The notes beneath the pieces were generated by a model. That model did not search any database, was not told the DNA's origin, and was given only the letters and a program-made list of their open reading frames with translations. Below are positions 47,359 to 56,606 of a stretch of 62,688 nt of DNA, in pieces. The first letter of the stretch is position 1. Every line of letters starts with the position of its first letter. The translations under genes and the position numbers were made by a program. This DNA is from a virus, in the IMG/VR virus record IMGVR_UViG_3300043783_000058, positions 1-62,688 of that record. One strand, 5' to 3'.

Positions 47359-47766
47359 GTGGCCACATTCCTCTACGGCGTAACGAGTCAGCAGGCGGAA
47401 GCGACGGGTCTCAACTGGCCCGGCGCGACTGTCTGGGGCCTTCTCGTGACCGCGGCCTATGTGCCGCAGATCAACGTCGACCAGCACGTCAGCGACATAC
47501 CTGCTGCGGCCATCATCGCGCGCGTCGGGCCTATGACCAGCATGGCGTCTGCGAACGGCATCTGTTCGGGGATACTCCCGCAGTTTTTTGCGCTACTTAG
47601 CACCGTGAACGCTGCCGCCATCGTGCTGTATTTCAACACGAGTGTTGATACGACTTCGCAGCTGATCTACTACTCCTCAGACGGCGTCGGCTTCCCGCTC
47701 CCGCTTCAGGGCTTCAACTACGCCGTCGCGTACGACCAGTCATTCAGCGGCTGGTTCCAGGTATGA
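47359..47766 (+). CDS. Small virion-associated protein
   Basis: 135 residues from a GTG; the ribosome site is weak. Ala/Val/Ser-rich with predicted strands (FLYGVTSQQAEATGLNWPGATVWGLLV). The stop overlaps the fibre gene start. Probably a fibre or tail accessory. Unrecognised. Confidence 0.65.
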   Translation: MATFLYGVTSQQAEATGLNWPGATVWGLLVTAAYVPQINVDQHVSDIPAAAIIARVGPMTSMASANGICSGILPQFFALLSTVNAAAIVLYFNTSVDTTSQLIYYSSDGVGFPLPLQGFNYAVAYDQSFSGWFQV

Positions 47767-50087
47767 GCAATCCCAGCCCGCCGCGTATCGCCCTCACTGG
47801 TAACAGCGGCCTTAGCGCCAGCTTCCAGTGGTGGTACGCCGATCCGGTGAGCCTGCTGCACTTTGAGGACGGCGCCAACACGTTCGTTGATAGCGCTTCG
47901 TCCCCTCTCACGTGGACCGCAGGCGGCAGCAACGGCACGGCGACTGAGAGCACGGCGCAGTATAAGTTCGGCACAGCCTCGGCTAACTTCAGTGGCTACA
48001 ACTGCTTCCTCACGACGCCTAACAACGTCGGCAGCCCGCTCGATCTCGCAACCGGGCAGACAGATTTTACGATTGACATGTGGGTCTACCCGACGACCTT
48101 CACGTGGCCGAGCGGCAGTCTGGGTACTATTTGCGACCTTACAGCTGGCTTCACTACTCTGTTCCGCCTGTATATAGGCAACTCCGGCCGGTTGAATGCG
48201 CAGTTTTCCGGCGCCAATGGATGGGGCACCCTTTCGCATCCAACTGCGCTAGCTCTCAACACATGGACTCATGTCGCTCTCACGCGGTCCACGTCCAGCG
48301 GATATACGAATCCGGACATTATGACTCTGTACGTGAACGGCGTCCCGCAGGCCGAAACCGGCAATGGCGGTTCGACGGCTTTTCCAGCTCTCCCCGGCTC
48401 CGGCGGTCTGGCGTATCTCGGCGCTTCGTATAACAGCAACGTCCAGGGGACCGGCTTCTATCAAGGCTACATCGACGAGTTTCGGGTTGCGAAATATTCT
48501 ATTTGGCAAGGCGCCTTCACGCCGCCGACTGCGCCCAGCGATCCTTTTCCGACTCCGGGTTTCTGGGAGATAACACGTAACAGCGTGCCTCTGGCGACTG
48601 TTACGGCTCCGACTCAGACCTACACAGATACAACCCCGGTCTACGGGCAGATCTATGCCTACACGGTGGCGCCATCTAATTCGGGCGGAACGCCCACTGG
48701 TACGGTCTCCAGCCCCGTCGGCTTCCTTGATTTGCAGTGGACGCGTAAAACCACCAATAGTGTAAGCAACGCGATCTTTGGTGCGGCTGCCGATTCTAAC
48801 GGCAACATCCTGATTGGATATAACAACAGTAACACCGGCGCCGCGATTGTCGACCGTTCTACCGACGGCGGCAATTCGTGGACGAACGTCCTGACTATAG
48901 CCAGCGCTACGTTCAATGGCGGCGGGATCTGGTGCGACGGGTCTGTGTTCATTGTGGCGCCTACGAGCACCACCACACTCTATCGTTCAACTGACGGCGG
49001 CCAGACGTTCTCCTCCATCACCGGCGGGGGATTGACGAACGGATACAACATCAAACAGATGGTGTATGACGGCGCTGGACAGTGGTGGGCCGAGCAAGGT
49101 GGGGGCACGAACGCTGGGTACCATTCAACCGATGGTGGCCTGACGTGGGCCAACGTGACGACGTTCCCAGCCAGCCCCGGCTTCTATATGACCTGGCTCG
49201 GTACGAACAACCTGTTCGCTACGGTTGGCAGCGTGACTGGGTACACATCTTCTGATGGGCTGACGTGGACGGGGCAGTCTGTTTCGCAGATCGCCCCAAT
49301 CGGCGGCACGAATTATCCGGCGAACGCGCTGAACGGCACGGGGATGTTCGGGTGTATCAGCGCAAGCGGCAGCGGGTTTATGACAACCACTGTTGCTTCG
49401 CTGCCCATGGGCGCTGGGAATGAGCTGACTCAGGCCGGATCTATACCTCTCGCGCAGGAAGGATTTATCGCTGGCGGCGGAGGAGCTTTTGTCGTCGCGA
49501 GCTTCACAGCTTTTGCTTCGAGTCCTGACGGCATCAATCAGTGGGCAGATGATACTGGTACTGGGCTAGATAACACCCAGACTCTGATCTACGTCCCGAC
49601 GAAGAACATTTTCTTTTCGGGCGGAGCACAGGGCCACGCGACTGTATCCACCCCGGTCGTGCCCGTTCCGTCTGGCCCGGGTGTCAGCATCTCTCCCTCG
49701 AACGCGAACGTCCCCGTCAATGGCGGCACGTTCAACTTCACCTTGGTGAGCCAAGACGGCACCCACGCGACGCCCGCGATCAACGGGGTGCCGTACGGTA
49801 ATTCCACCCTGGGGTTCATCAATGACTCCGGGTACTACGTGGCCCCGATTGGTCTGACGAGCCTGCCCTCGCCAAACGTGCTCACGCTGACCCTCACGCT
49901 GGACGAGGACCACACGTTCGTGGCTACTGCCACCATCACCCTGACGGCTCCCACGCAGACGGTTCAGGCGTATGGCGCCTTTCGTGGACCCAAAGCCTTC
50001 AAGCCGGTATCCTTGGTCAACGTGGGGACGATCAATCCTAAGATCTACGCCCCTGGCGAAAACACAACAGTAAAGAGCCAGTCATGA
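47763..50087 (+). CDS. Large appendage protein: LamG-like domain, Asp-box beta-propeller, Ig-like end
   Basis: 774 residues, ATG overlapping the previous stop. A LamG/concanavalin-like sandwich spans about 28-245 (LLHFEDGANTFVDSA, FTIDMWVYP, YIDEFRVAKY). An Fn3-like segment follows at about 262-318. Asp-box repeats of sialidase/BNR type lie near 365 (RSTDGGNSW), 407 (RSTDGGQTF), 454 (HSTDGGLTW) and 495 (SSDGLTW), suggesting a beta-propeller. The last ~120 residues are Ig-like. Such a layout fits a receptor- or glycan-binding appendage. I see no complete sialidase active site (no clear RIP motif), so binding is more likely than hydrolysis. Confidence 0.8.
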   Translation: MSNPSPPRIALTGNSGLSASFQWWYADPVSLLHFEDGANTFVDSASSPLTWTAGGSNGTATESTAQYKFGTASANFSGYNCFLTTPNNVGSPLDLATGQTDFTIDMWVYPTTFTWPSGSLGTICDLTAGFTTLFRLYIGNSGRLNAQFSGANGWGTLSHPTALALNTWTHVALTRSTSSGYTNPDIMTLYVNGVPQAETGNGGSTAFPALPGSGGLAYLGASYNSNVQGTGFYQGYIDEFRVAKYSIWQGAFTPPTAPSDPFPTPGFWEITRNSVPLATVTAPTQTYTDTTPVYGQIYAYTVAPSNSGGTPTGTVSSPVGFLDLQWTRKTTNSVSNAIFGAAADSNGNILIGYNNSNTGAAIVDRSTDGGNSWTNVLTIASATFNGGGIWCDGSVFIVAPTSTTTLYRSTDGGQTFSSITGGGLTNGYNIKQMVYDGAGQWWAEQGGGTNAGYHSTDGGLTWANVTTFPASPGFYMTWLGTNNLFATVGSVTGYTSSDGLTWTGQSVSQIAPIGGTNYPANALNGTGMFGCISASGSGFMTTTVASLPMGAGNELTQAGSIPLAQEGFIAGGGGAFVVASFTAFASSPDGINQWADDTGTGLDNTQTLIYVPTKNIFFSGGAQGHATVSTPVVPVPSGPGVSISPSNANVPVNGGTFNFTLVSQDGTHATPAINGVPYGNSTLGFINDSGYYVAPIGLTSLPSPNVLTLTLTLDEDHTFVATATITLTAPTQTVQAYGAFRGPKAFKPVSLVNVGTINPKIYAPGENTTVKSQS

Positions 50088-50431
50088 GCCTGCAAATCTC
50101 CGCCAGCTTTCAGCAGTCCCCTGTCGAGCTCAAGCGCTATCTCCTGGACTGGACCGCGCAGCTAGCCCAGGGGGAGACCGTCACCGCCATCCAGGCGACG
50201 GTCTCCTCGGTGACGGACCCGTCGAACCTCGGCGGTGCGCAGGTGACTGGTGTGGCGATTGCGCCGCTGGGTAATCAGGCAGTGTTCTTCATGAGCTTCA
50301 CGAACCCCGGCCCGGGTCCCAATACTGCGGACGGCCAGACGTACCTCGTGAGCTTCGTGGCGACGACCTCGCTGACGCAGAAGTGGCAGGACATGGTGCA
50401 GTTCGTGGTAGCCAACAAGAACGGAGTTTAA
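50084..50431 (+). CDS. Small fibre-associated beta protein
   Basis: 115 residues, ATG overlapping the previous stop (ATGA). A single beta-sandwich pattern (SVTDPSNLGGAQVTGVAIAPLG, YLVSFVATT) like the small fibre-tail adaptor proteins encoded between fibre genes in many phages. Role inferred from fold pattern and position. Confidence 0.65.
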   Translation: MSLQISASFQQSPVELKRYLLDWTAQLAQGETVTAIQATVSSVTDPSNLGGAQVTGVAIAPLGNQAVFFMSFTNPGPGPNTADGQTYLVSFVATTSLTQKWQDMVQFVVANKNGV

Positions 50432-50434
50432 GCC

Positions 50435-51481
50435 ATGAGTCTTTTCATCTACGGTGACAATGCCTCCTCGACGATGGCGTCGGGGATCACGAACGCTCAG
50501 ACCACTGTCACCGTACAAACCGGGCAGGGGGCCTTCTTCCCGGCGCCCTCAGCCGGCCACATCCTCGCGGTCACGTTCGAGGACACCGCCGGCAACCTGG
50601 AAGTCGCCTACTGCACCGGCATCACCGGCGACACGCTCACTGTCATACGAGGCTCGGAGACCATCCCGTCGCAGGCCGGCGGTCCGGCGCTCGCATTCGC
50701 GTCCGGCTCGCGCGTCGAGGCGCGTGTCACCCAGGGTATGCTCGGCGCCCTGCTTCAGAAGAATGGCGGCGACACTCTCACCGGCACGACCAACCTGAAC
50801 GGCGTCCTGGCGCTCGCTGGCGGCGGCTCGATCCAGGGCGGCGAGTTCACTGGCGCGCTCCGCGGCGCAGCCGGCCAGACCGGGAACCAGATCCTTGTCC
50901 CCGTAGGCACTGGCCCAGCGACCAGCGCTGGCAGCCCGATCCTCACGACCGCGAATCTGAACAGCAACCTGCCCGCGGGCTTTGGCCTCATGTCCGCGGG
51001 CATGATCTGTCTGTGGTACGGCTCGACTGGCACCATCCCGAGCGGGTGGAGCCCTTGCGATGGCGGCACCTACAACACCTTCATCACGCCTGATCTGCGC
51101 AACCGGTTCGTCGTGGGTGCAGGTTCGTCCTTCACGCAGGGCAGCACAGGCGGCTCATCCGGCACGACCACTGGCTCGACCGACCCCTCGGGACAGATCA
51201 GCATCGCTGGTCACACTCTGAGCGTGGCCGAGATACCGTCACACGCGCACAACATCTACTCTGCGTCGGAGTTCTCGGGCAGCTCGTTCTCGTTCCCGAA
51301 CTACGCCGGCGCGACTGGTGGCGCGTTCACCAACACCAATCCGGGTGCAGGTGGTGCGCTCATACAGAACACCGGCGGCGGTGGGTCGCATACGCACGGC
51401 CTGACGGGCAACCTGGCGCACACGCACTCGTACAACCTGCCGCCGTACTACGCGCTGGTCTACATCATGCGCACGTCGTAA
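50435..51481 (+). CDS. Tail fibre protein with C-terminal collar domain
   Basis: 348 residues from an ATG with GGAG 8 bases upstream. The N-terminal domain is beta-rich with ITGDTLTVIRGSE, typical of fibre anchors. The middle is a Gly/Ala/Thr shaft. Residues about 185-348 match the phage tail collar domain: GMICLWYGSTGTIPSGWSPCDGGTY, ITPDLRNRFVVGAG and the His-rich end SHAHN...SHTHG...PPYYALVYIMR. The HxH repeats may coordinate iron as in other collar-type fibre tips. A likely receptor-binding fibre. Confidence 0.88.
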   Translation: MSLFIYGDNASSTMASGITNAQTTVTVQTGQGAFFPAPSAGHILAVTFEDTAGNLEVAYCTGITGDTLTVIRGSETIPSQAGGPALAFASGSRVEARVTQGMLGALLQKNGGDTLTGTTNLNGVLALAGGGSIQGGEFTGALRGAAGQTGNQILVPVGTGPATSAGSPILTTANLNSNLPAGFGLMSAGMICLWYGSTGTIPSGWSPCDGGTYNTFITPDLRNRFVVGAGSSFTQGSTGGSSGTTTGSTDPSGQISIAGHTLSVAEIPSHAHNIYSASEFSGSSFSFPNYAGATGGAFTNTNPGAGGALIQNTGGGGSHTHGLTGNLAHTHSYNLPPYYALVYIMRTS

Positions 51482-51490
51482 GGGTGATCT

Positions 51491-52738
51491 ATGACCTCCG
51501 GGGTAGTGATTGCACCGACGGTGGTTCGGATCAAGACCTCGGCGATTCAGACGCCGGCTGGCGACGGTTCGAACCACAGCACGATTCTCAATCAGCTGAA
51601 GGAGGCGTCTGAGATTTCTCAGCGTCTCCGCGGCAACATTGGGGACAGCTATGTGCGCGTCAGCGAGCTCGTGGCCCTCGGCCTAGCGAACATCGTTGGC
51701 AACGCGGTGGTTCTCATCAACGGTGGCGTAGCCGGCGGCACTGTGATCATTGGGGGTGGCGGTGGCGGCGGAGGCGTCGGTGCTACCGGCTCGACTGGGG
51801 CAACGGGACCGCAGGGGCCTCCCGGCGACGACGGCTATCCCGGCGCCGACGGCGATCCGGGACCCCCAGGGCTTGCCGGTCCGTCTGGCTCTACGGGCCT
51901 CCAGGGACCTCCAGGTGACGACGGCGTGATGGGGGACGACGGAGCCCCAGGTCCCCCCGGCGTGGCTGGCCCGCAGGGTGCTACTGGCCCTCCGGGGTCA
52001 CAGGGGCCTCCTGGCGACGACGGCGCCCCGGGCGAAGATTCATGGACCCCCGGACCGCCTGGCCCACAGGGCAACCCCGGCACCGCCGGACCTCCCGGCA
52101 CGACTGTCGTCGGCATGGACGGCGACCCGGGCGAAGACAGTATGCACATCCCCGGCGTGCAAGGCCCCCCGGGGAACATCGGTCCGACCGGACCCGCCGG
52201 CGCGGTAGGGGTTGATTTCTACGATCCGGTCCCGGGCGACGACGGCCCGATGATCCCCGGTGCTCAAGGCCCGCAGGGCAACATTGGCCCGGTCGGTCCT
52301 CCCGGCGCTGTAGGGGTTGATTTCTACGATCCGGTCCCGGGCGACGACGGCCCGATGATCCCCGGTGCTCAAGGCCCGCAGGGCAACATTGGCCCGGTCG
52401 GTCCTCCCGGCGCTGTAGGGGTCGATTTCTACGATCCGGTTCCCGGAGACGACGGCGCGCCCATCCCCGGCTCTCAAGGCCCGCAGGGCAACACCGGCGC
52501 GCAAGGCCCTATCGGCCCGGTTCTCTACCCCGCGGACGACGTTGGCTTTGACGAGCCGCCCCCGTGGAACGCGCGCCCGCGAGAGCCCGCATGGCAGATT
52601 TCGTACAAGGGTCCATACTACACAGGGAGTTTCCAGGTCGAGACCGGGAACTTCGCTATTCAATGCAAGCGCCTACAGCTCAAGGGCAGCGAGCGTTTGA
52701 GTGTGAGCGGAACCGGGCGGCTGAGCGTTTACAACTGA
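51491..52738 (+). CDS. Collagen-like fibre protein
   Basis: 415 residues from an ATG with AAGGG 8 bases upstream. Residues 1-80 form an N-terminal trimerisation or anchoring part, then a poly-Gly stretch (about 88-95). Gly-X-Y triplets run from about 97 to 350, rich in GPP, GDD and GPQ. They are interrupted by three copies of a 35-residue unit with [12 protein letters not shown]. The last ~60 residues are a small beta domain. Collagen-like shafts form triple helices in phage fibres. The Asp-rich interruptions could bind calcium. Confidence 0.88.
   Translation: MTSGVVIAPTVVRIKTSAIQTPAGDGSNHSTILNQLKEASEISQRLRGNIGDSYVRVSELVALGLANIVGNAVVLINGGVAGGTVIIGGGGGGGGVGATGSTGATGPQGPPGDDGYPGADGDPGPPGLAGPSGSTGLQGPPGDDGVMGDDGAPGPPGVAGPQGATGPPGSQGPPGDDGAPGEDSWTPGPPGPQGNPGTAGPPGTTVVGMDGDPGEDSMHIPGVQGPPGNIGPTGPAGAVGVDFYDPVPGDDGPMIPGAQGPQGNIGPVGPPGAVGVDFYDPVPGDDGPMIPGAQGPQGNIGPVGPPGAVGVDFYDPVPGDDGAPIPGSQGPQGNTGAQGPIGPVLYPADDVGFDEPPPWNARPREPAWQISYKGPYYTGSFQVETGNFAIQCKRLQLKGSERLSVSGTGRLSVYN
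52211..52525 (+). repeat. 105-base tandem repeats in collagen-like gene
   Basis: Units start at 52211, 52316 and 52421, spaced exactly 105 bases (35 codons). The first two are almost identical at DNA level and the third diverges in its second half. In-frame repeats could expand or shrink by recombination and change fibre length. Confidence 0.92.
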
Positions 52739-52747
52739 GAGTTCACC

Positions 52748-53389
52748 ATGGCAGACATCCTACTCGACACTCAAAGCGCTTCTGCAACGCCAGCGGCCGG
52801 ACAGAGCGTGCTGTTCCCCGAGACCACTGGTAAGCGGTGGACGTACAAGGACGACGCCGGCCGCACGTACACGCTTGGCGAGGGGTGTATCCGCAACCAG
52901 GCCGTTTCTTCGGTAACAGGCTACGCGGCTGACACATACCTCGCGGGCTCAAGCATCACGATTCCGGCGAGCTTGACGCTTCAGGCCGGTACTCAGTATC
53001 GCTGCAAGATCAGCTTGAACAAGACGGCAGTCGGCACAGCCGCGCCGGTGTTCAACATCCGCATCGGCACTGCCGGCACAACGGCGGACGCGGTGCTCGC
53101 AACGCTCACCACTGCGGTACAGACGGCAGCGGCAGATACCGGATGGCTTGAGATCCTGGTCACGATCCGAACGGTGGGTGCTGCGGCTACGTCGCAGGTG
53201 ACGTTTGCATTCCTGCATACCGCCGGTGCGGCAGCCGGCTTTGGCTTCGCCTCGCCTGCGATAAACGAAGTCGCTGGCACCGCGTTCAATTCGACCACGG
53301 CCTCGCTCATCATCGGGATTTCGATGAACTTCGGAGCTTCGGCCAACGTCACCACGACCCAGGTCGAGGCGGAATTGCTGAATATTTGA
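52748..53389 (+). CDS. Fibre-type beta-sandwich protein
   Basis: 213 residues from an ATG with a modest GAGAG site. Beta-rich, Thr/Ala/Gly-dominated, with a jelly-roll-like alternation typical of phage carbohydrate-binding tips (YRCKISLNKTAVGTAAPVFNIRIG, WLEILVTIRTVGAAATSQVTFAF). It follows the collagen-like shaft gene, so it may be its tip or a head-surface binding protein. Not matched to a named family. Confidence 0.7.
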   Translation: MADILLDTQSASATPAAGQSVLFPETTGKRWTYKDDAGRTYTLGEGCIRNQAVSSVTGYAADTYLAGSSITIPASLTLQAGTQYRCKISLNKTAVGTAAPVFNIRIGTAGTTADAVLATLTTAVQTAAADTGWLEILVTIRTVGAAATSQVTFAFLHTAGAAAGFGFASPAINEVAGTAFNSTTASLIIGISMNFGASANVTTTQVEAELLNI

Positions 53390-53440
53390 CCCTGACGTAT
53401 GATGCCCAAGGAGCCGCCGTAGAGCGGTCTGGAGAAGAAA

Positions 53441-53812
53441 ATGCTGAACAAACCAGTACGCTTTGGTCCGGTCGCTCTCACGACTACTCTGACCACGAAC
53501 ATCCTGAACCCGAACGTGACCTCCCTGTCAGGTCCGGTTGGGTTCGCGCTCACCCAGCCGTACTTCCTGCTCAAGCACATCCGCATCGTGAACAAGACCG
53601 CCTCCGGCGCGACTGTCTCGTTGTGGGTGGGTGCGACGGCAGGCAACGTGGCGGGCACCGAGTTCGGGTTTCAGGGCACGACTGTCGCGGCCAACTCGTA
53701 CATTGACTGGTACGGGGCGCTGCGTCTCGACGCCGCGGACTTCTTGGTTGGAGGCGCCGGGACTGCGACCGCGCTGACGTTCCAGGCAGAAGGCGAAGTC
53801 GGAATCTCGTAA
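53441..53812 (+). CDS. Small structural beta protein
   Basis: 123 residues from an ATG with GGAG about 6 bases upstream. Beta-sandwich pattern (HIRIVNKTASGATVSLWVGA, NSYIDWYGALRLDAADFLVGG), resembling small virion decoration or tail proteins. Function inferred only from operon position. Confidence 0.7.
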   Translation: MLNKPVRFGPVALTTTLTTNILNPNVTSLSGPVGFALTQPYFLLKHIRIVNKTASGATVSLWVGATAGNVAGTEFGFQGTTVAANSYIDWYGALRLDAADFLVGGAGTATALTFQAEGEVGIS

Positions 53813-53833
53813 TCGACCCGTGGGGGTGGACTG

Positions 53834-55717
53834 ATGGCCGCTCTCCGGATAGAGAACTTTTCTGGGATTGCGCCGCGCTACTCAGCGCGGCTGCTCTCCC
53901 AGAACCAGGCGCAGGCGTCACAGAACACGAAGCTCCTTTCTGGAGAGATACGCGGCTACCATGAAGCGCAACTCCTCTTTGATTTTAACCCGCAGCTCCT
54001 TGCATACCCAATCGCGAGGGCTTTTCGGCTCCCAGCCTCTGTCAACGCGCCCATCCCGATTGGTGGGTCAGACACGTGGCTCGGCTTCAAAGACGCCGCG
54101 GTCAACTTCGTCCGCACCCCCGTCCTCAACGACCAGTTCGAGCGCTACTACTGGACCGGCGACAGCACAACCGCCTTCAGCGGAGCACCCGCGTACAACA
54201 CTCGCGCCCGGATCAATGCCTCGTCCGCACCCTGGATACTCGGAATCCCAACGCCTACTGCCGCCCCGTCGGTAGCGGCGCCCGCCGGGTCCGCTGAGAC
54301 CCGCGCCTACACCTACACGTTCATATCTGCGTATGGCGAGGAGGGCTCACCCGCCCCTGCCACCGTGGTTTCAGGCGGCGCGCCCGGCACATGGAACATC
54401 ACCGGCATCCAGACTTCGGTGCCGAACCCGAGCTTCTACAACCTGGCGACGACGCGTATTTACCGCAGCGTCGGCAACGCGTACTTCTGGGTGGCCGACA
54501 TAGCGTTCGGCACCAGCTCCTACTCTGACTCGATCCCGAGCGCCACGGTGGCGCTGAACTTCACCCTGCCGTCGCTGAACTGGACGCCACCCCCGGCTAC
54601 GCTGCAGGGCATCGTGGCGCACCCTGGCGGCTTCCTCGTGGGCTTCAGCGGTCGCGATGTCTGGATGTCTGCGCCGTATCAGCCGCACGCGTGGCCGATT
54701 CAGTCCGTGCAGACGTGTCAGACCGAGGTCGTCGGGCTCGCGATATTCAACAACTGCATCATCGTGATGACGACCAGCCACCCATACTTCGGGGAGGGCA
54801 TGAGTCCGACCAACATCACGCTGCAGAAGATGGACGCTGTTGAGCCGTGCGTGTCCCAGCGCAGCATCGTGACCACCGTGGACGGCGTCTACTACGCCAG
54901 CCCGCAGGGCATCATCCGCGCGACAGGAGGCACGACCGAGCTCGTCTCGCGCCAGTTGTTCACCCGCGAGGAGTGGCAGCAGCTGTTCTCTCCGACCACT
55001 GTGTATGCGGTGCCGTATGGCGTGGAGTACATCGCGTTCTCCACAACCGCCACCGGCTTCGTCTTCAGCCCCACTGACCCGACCACCCCGCTCAGCCAGC
55101 TGGACCGGTTCTCCAACGTGGCGGCGATCCAGCAGGACCAATACTCGGGAGACGTGTACCTGATTTCGAACAGCCAGGTGCTGCTGTGGGACCCGCCGAA
55201 CTCGATCCCCTACTCCTACACGTGGCAGTCGAAGGTGTTCGATCTGCCGAAGCCTGTGAACTTCGGCGCGATGCGTCTTAAGTTCAACGCGGGCATCACG
55301 ACGGTCAATGCGGCACAGCTTGCTGCCTACACGTCTTACAACGGCCGTCGCATCCTTAAGCCGTTGAATCCAATCAACGGATGCCCGTTGAACGGTGTGC
55401 GGACGCTGGCATATCCGGGGTTCACGACACCCGGTTATTCCCCTCCGCCGGAGATCAAGAACCCCATCGCGGGGTCGCCCTTGTATCAGCTGGCGCAATA
55501 CGCGAGTATTACAGGTGGGGCCACCGTGACTGTGCAGGCGCGAGACCTGATGACGACCGCATGGATCACAGTGTTCCAGGGTGCGTTGACCACCGAAAGG
55601 ATCTACCGGATGCCCGCTGGCATCAAGAGCGACGGATGGCAAGTAACGATAGTGGGGAACACGCCGGTGTACAGCTTCGCGATGGCGGAAACCGCGAAAG
55701 AGCTACAAGACGTATGA
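53834..55717 (+). CDS. Tail nozzle / packaged-DNA stabilisation-type protein
   Basis: 627 residues from an ATG with GGGGG 8 bases upstream. The N-terminal FSGIAPRYSARLLSQNQAQASQNTKL stretch and the repeated beta-propeller-like strands (VVGLAIFNNCIIVMTTSHPYF, VDGVYYASPQGIIRA, VEYIAFSTTATGFVF) are typical of podovirus nozzle proteins (T7 gp12 / P22 gp10 role). It closes the channel after packaging and forms the tail tube end. It is last in the tail operon and its stop overlaps the lysis cassette. Confidence 0.78.
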   Translation: MAALRIENFSGIAPRYSARLLSQNQAQASQNTKLLSGEIRGYHEAQLLFDFNPQLLAYPIARAFRLPASVNAPIPIGGSDTWLGFKDAAVNFVRTPVLNDQFERYYWTGDSTTAFSGAPAYNTRARINASSAPWILGIPTPTAAPSVAAPAGSAETRAYTYTFISAYGEEGSPAPATVVSGGAPGTWNITGIQTSVPNPSFYNLATTRIYRSVGNAYFWVADIAFGTSSYSDSIPSATVALNFTLPSLNWTPPPATLQGIVAHPGGFLVGFSGRDVWMSAPYQPHAWPIQSVQTCQTEVVGLAIFNNCIIVMTTSHPYFGEGMSPTNITLQKMDAVEPCVSQRSIVTTVDGVYYASPQGIIRATGGTTELVSRQLFTREEWQQLFSPTTVYAVPYGVEYIAFSTTATGFVFSPTDPTTPLSQLDRFSNVAAIQQDQYSGDVYLISNSQVLLWDPPNSIPYSYTWQSKVFDLPKPVNFGAMRLKFNAGITTVNAAQLAAYTSYNGRRILKPLNPINGCPLNGVRTLAYPGFTTPGYSPPPEIKNPIAGSPLYQLAQYASITGGATVTVQARDLMTTAWITVFQGALTTERIYRMPAGIKSDGWQVTIVGNTPVYSFAMAETAKELQDV

Positions 55718-56004
55718 ACATCGACTTCTCCAAACTGGTGCCGGATAAGGTCGCCGTCGTCCTGGCCGCTGTCTCTTGCCTTGGCGGCTGGGGTATTCAC
55801 GCGCTCAGCGTGTTCAATTTGGACCAGCAGAAGCTCGACGAGCACACAGCGCAGATCCAACATCTACAGACCGGCCAGCGGGAAACACACGACAAGCTCA
55901 ACGACATCGGCATCACCATTTTGAAGGTAGACGGCAAGCTCGATGTGTTGAATCAGAAAATCGACGACGACCGGGCCAATGCCAAAACAGCAAGGCAGCG
56001 GTGA
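55714..56004 (+). CDS. Membrane-anchored coiled-coil protein at head of lysis cassette
   Basis: 96 residues, ATG overlapping the nozzle stop (ATGA). One membrane helix (about 13-32) followed by a long coiled coil (QQKLDEHTAQIQHLQTGQRETHDKL). It may be a holin-associated or haemolysin-like membrane protein. Position before the endolysin supports a lysis role; the family is not recognised. Confidence 0.7.
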   Translation: MNIDFSKLVPDKVAVVLAAVSCLGGWGIHALSVFNLDQQKLDEHTAQIQHLQTGQRETHDKLNDIGITILKVDGKLDVLNQKIDDDRANAKTARQR

Positions 56005-56606
56005 TGGCTTCTAACATCGACCCAATCTATTTGCTACGGCATGGCCGTACGCCCATGGATACCGTGCATCGGTCCGATGGGCTGATCGACTTGCCCCTGT
56101 CCGACTCCGGTCGGCTGGGCCTCATCGCAGCGCAGCAGTACCTGAAGACCGTGCCGCTGAGGGTGATCTACGCCGCGCCGCTGAAGCGCACGACCGAGAC
56201 AGCTGAGATCATCAGGTCAGGCGTGCTGTCTGATCCGAAGATCATCATCTGCCCCGAGGCCATCACGTGGGATCTCGGGAAGTTGTCTGGCATGCAGAAG
56301 CGTTACAGCCGCCCCGAAGTCGATGAGCTGCTTAAACATCCGGCCGTCCGCGCTCCCAGCGGCGAGTCATACAGCAACTTCAAGCGCCGATATGTGCCGT
56401 GGTTCTACGGCCGCGCGGCGTCGGCCAAGAAGCCGATCCTGATTGTTGGTTCCGGCTCCAACTTCCGGTTGCTGGGCGACGTGCTGTTCGATGATCCCGA
56501 AGCCCTCAACCTGGACGAAGGCGGTCTTGCCATCCTGCGGCAGCTGGGCGGGTGGCACAAAGAGATCATCCTCGGCGAAGAAGACACGAGCCACTATGAA
56601 TCCTGA
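56004..56606 (+). CDS. Histidine-phosphatase-fold protein lacking the second catalytic His
   Basis: 200 residues, ATG overlapping the previous stop (TGATG). LLRHGRT at 10-16 carries the nucleophilic His13. LPLSDSGR, AAPLKRTTETA (R62 region) and PEAITWDLGKLSG (E85 region) follow in the right order for phosphoglycerate-mutase-like phosphatases. Where the second His is expected (VxHGG) the sequence reads VGSGS, with Ser150 in its place. The enzyme may therefore be weak, changed or a binding protein. Presence inside the lysis cassette is unexpected. The fold is certain, activity doubtful. Confidence 0.85.
   Translation: MASNIDPIYLLRHGRTPMDTVHRSDGLIDLPLSDSGRLGLIAAQQYLKTVPLRVIYAAPLKRTTETAEIIRSGVLSDPKIIICPEAITWDLGKLSGMQKRYSRPEVDELLKHPAVRAPSGESYSNFKRRYVPWFYGRAASAKKPILIVGSGSNFRLLGDVLFDDPEALNLDEGGLAILRQLGGWHKEIILGEEDTSHYES

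Noticed and set aside
51790-52500. CRISPR-like or other spaced repeat array
   Set aside because: The repeats are contiguous, in frame and encode Gly-X-Y triplets; no spacers. No CRISPR array was seen anywhere.
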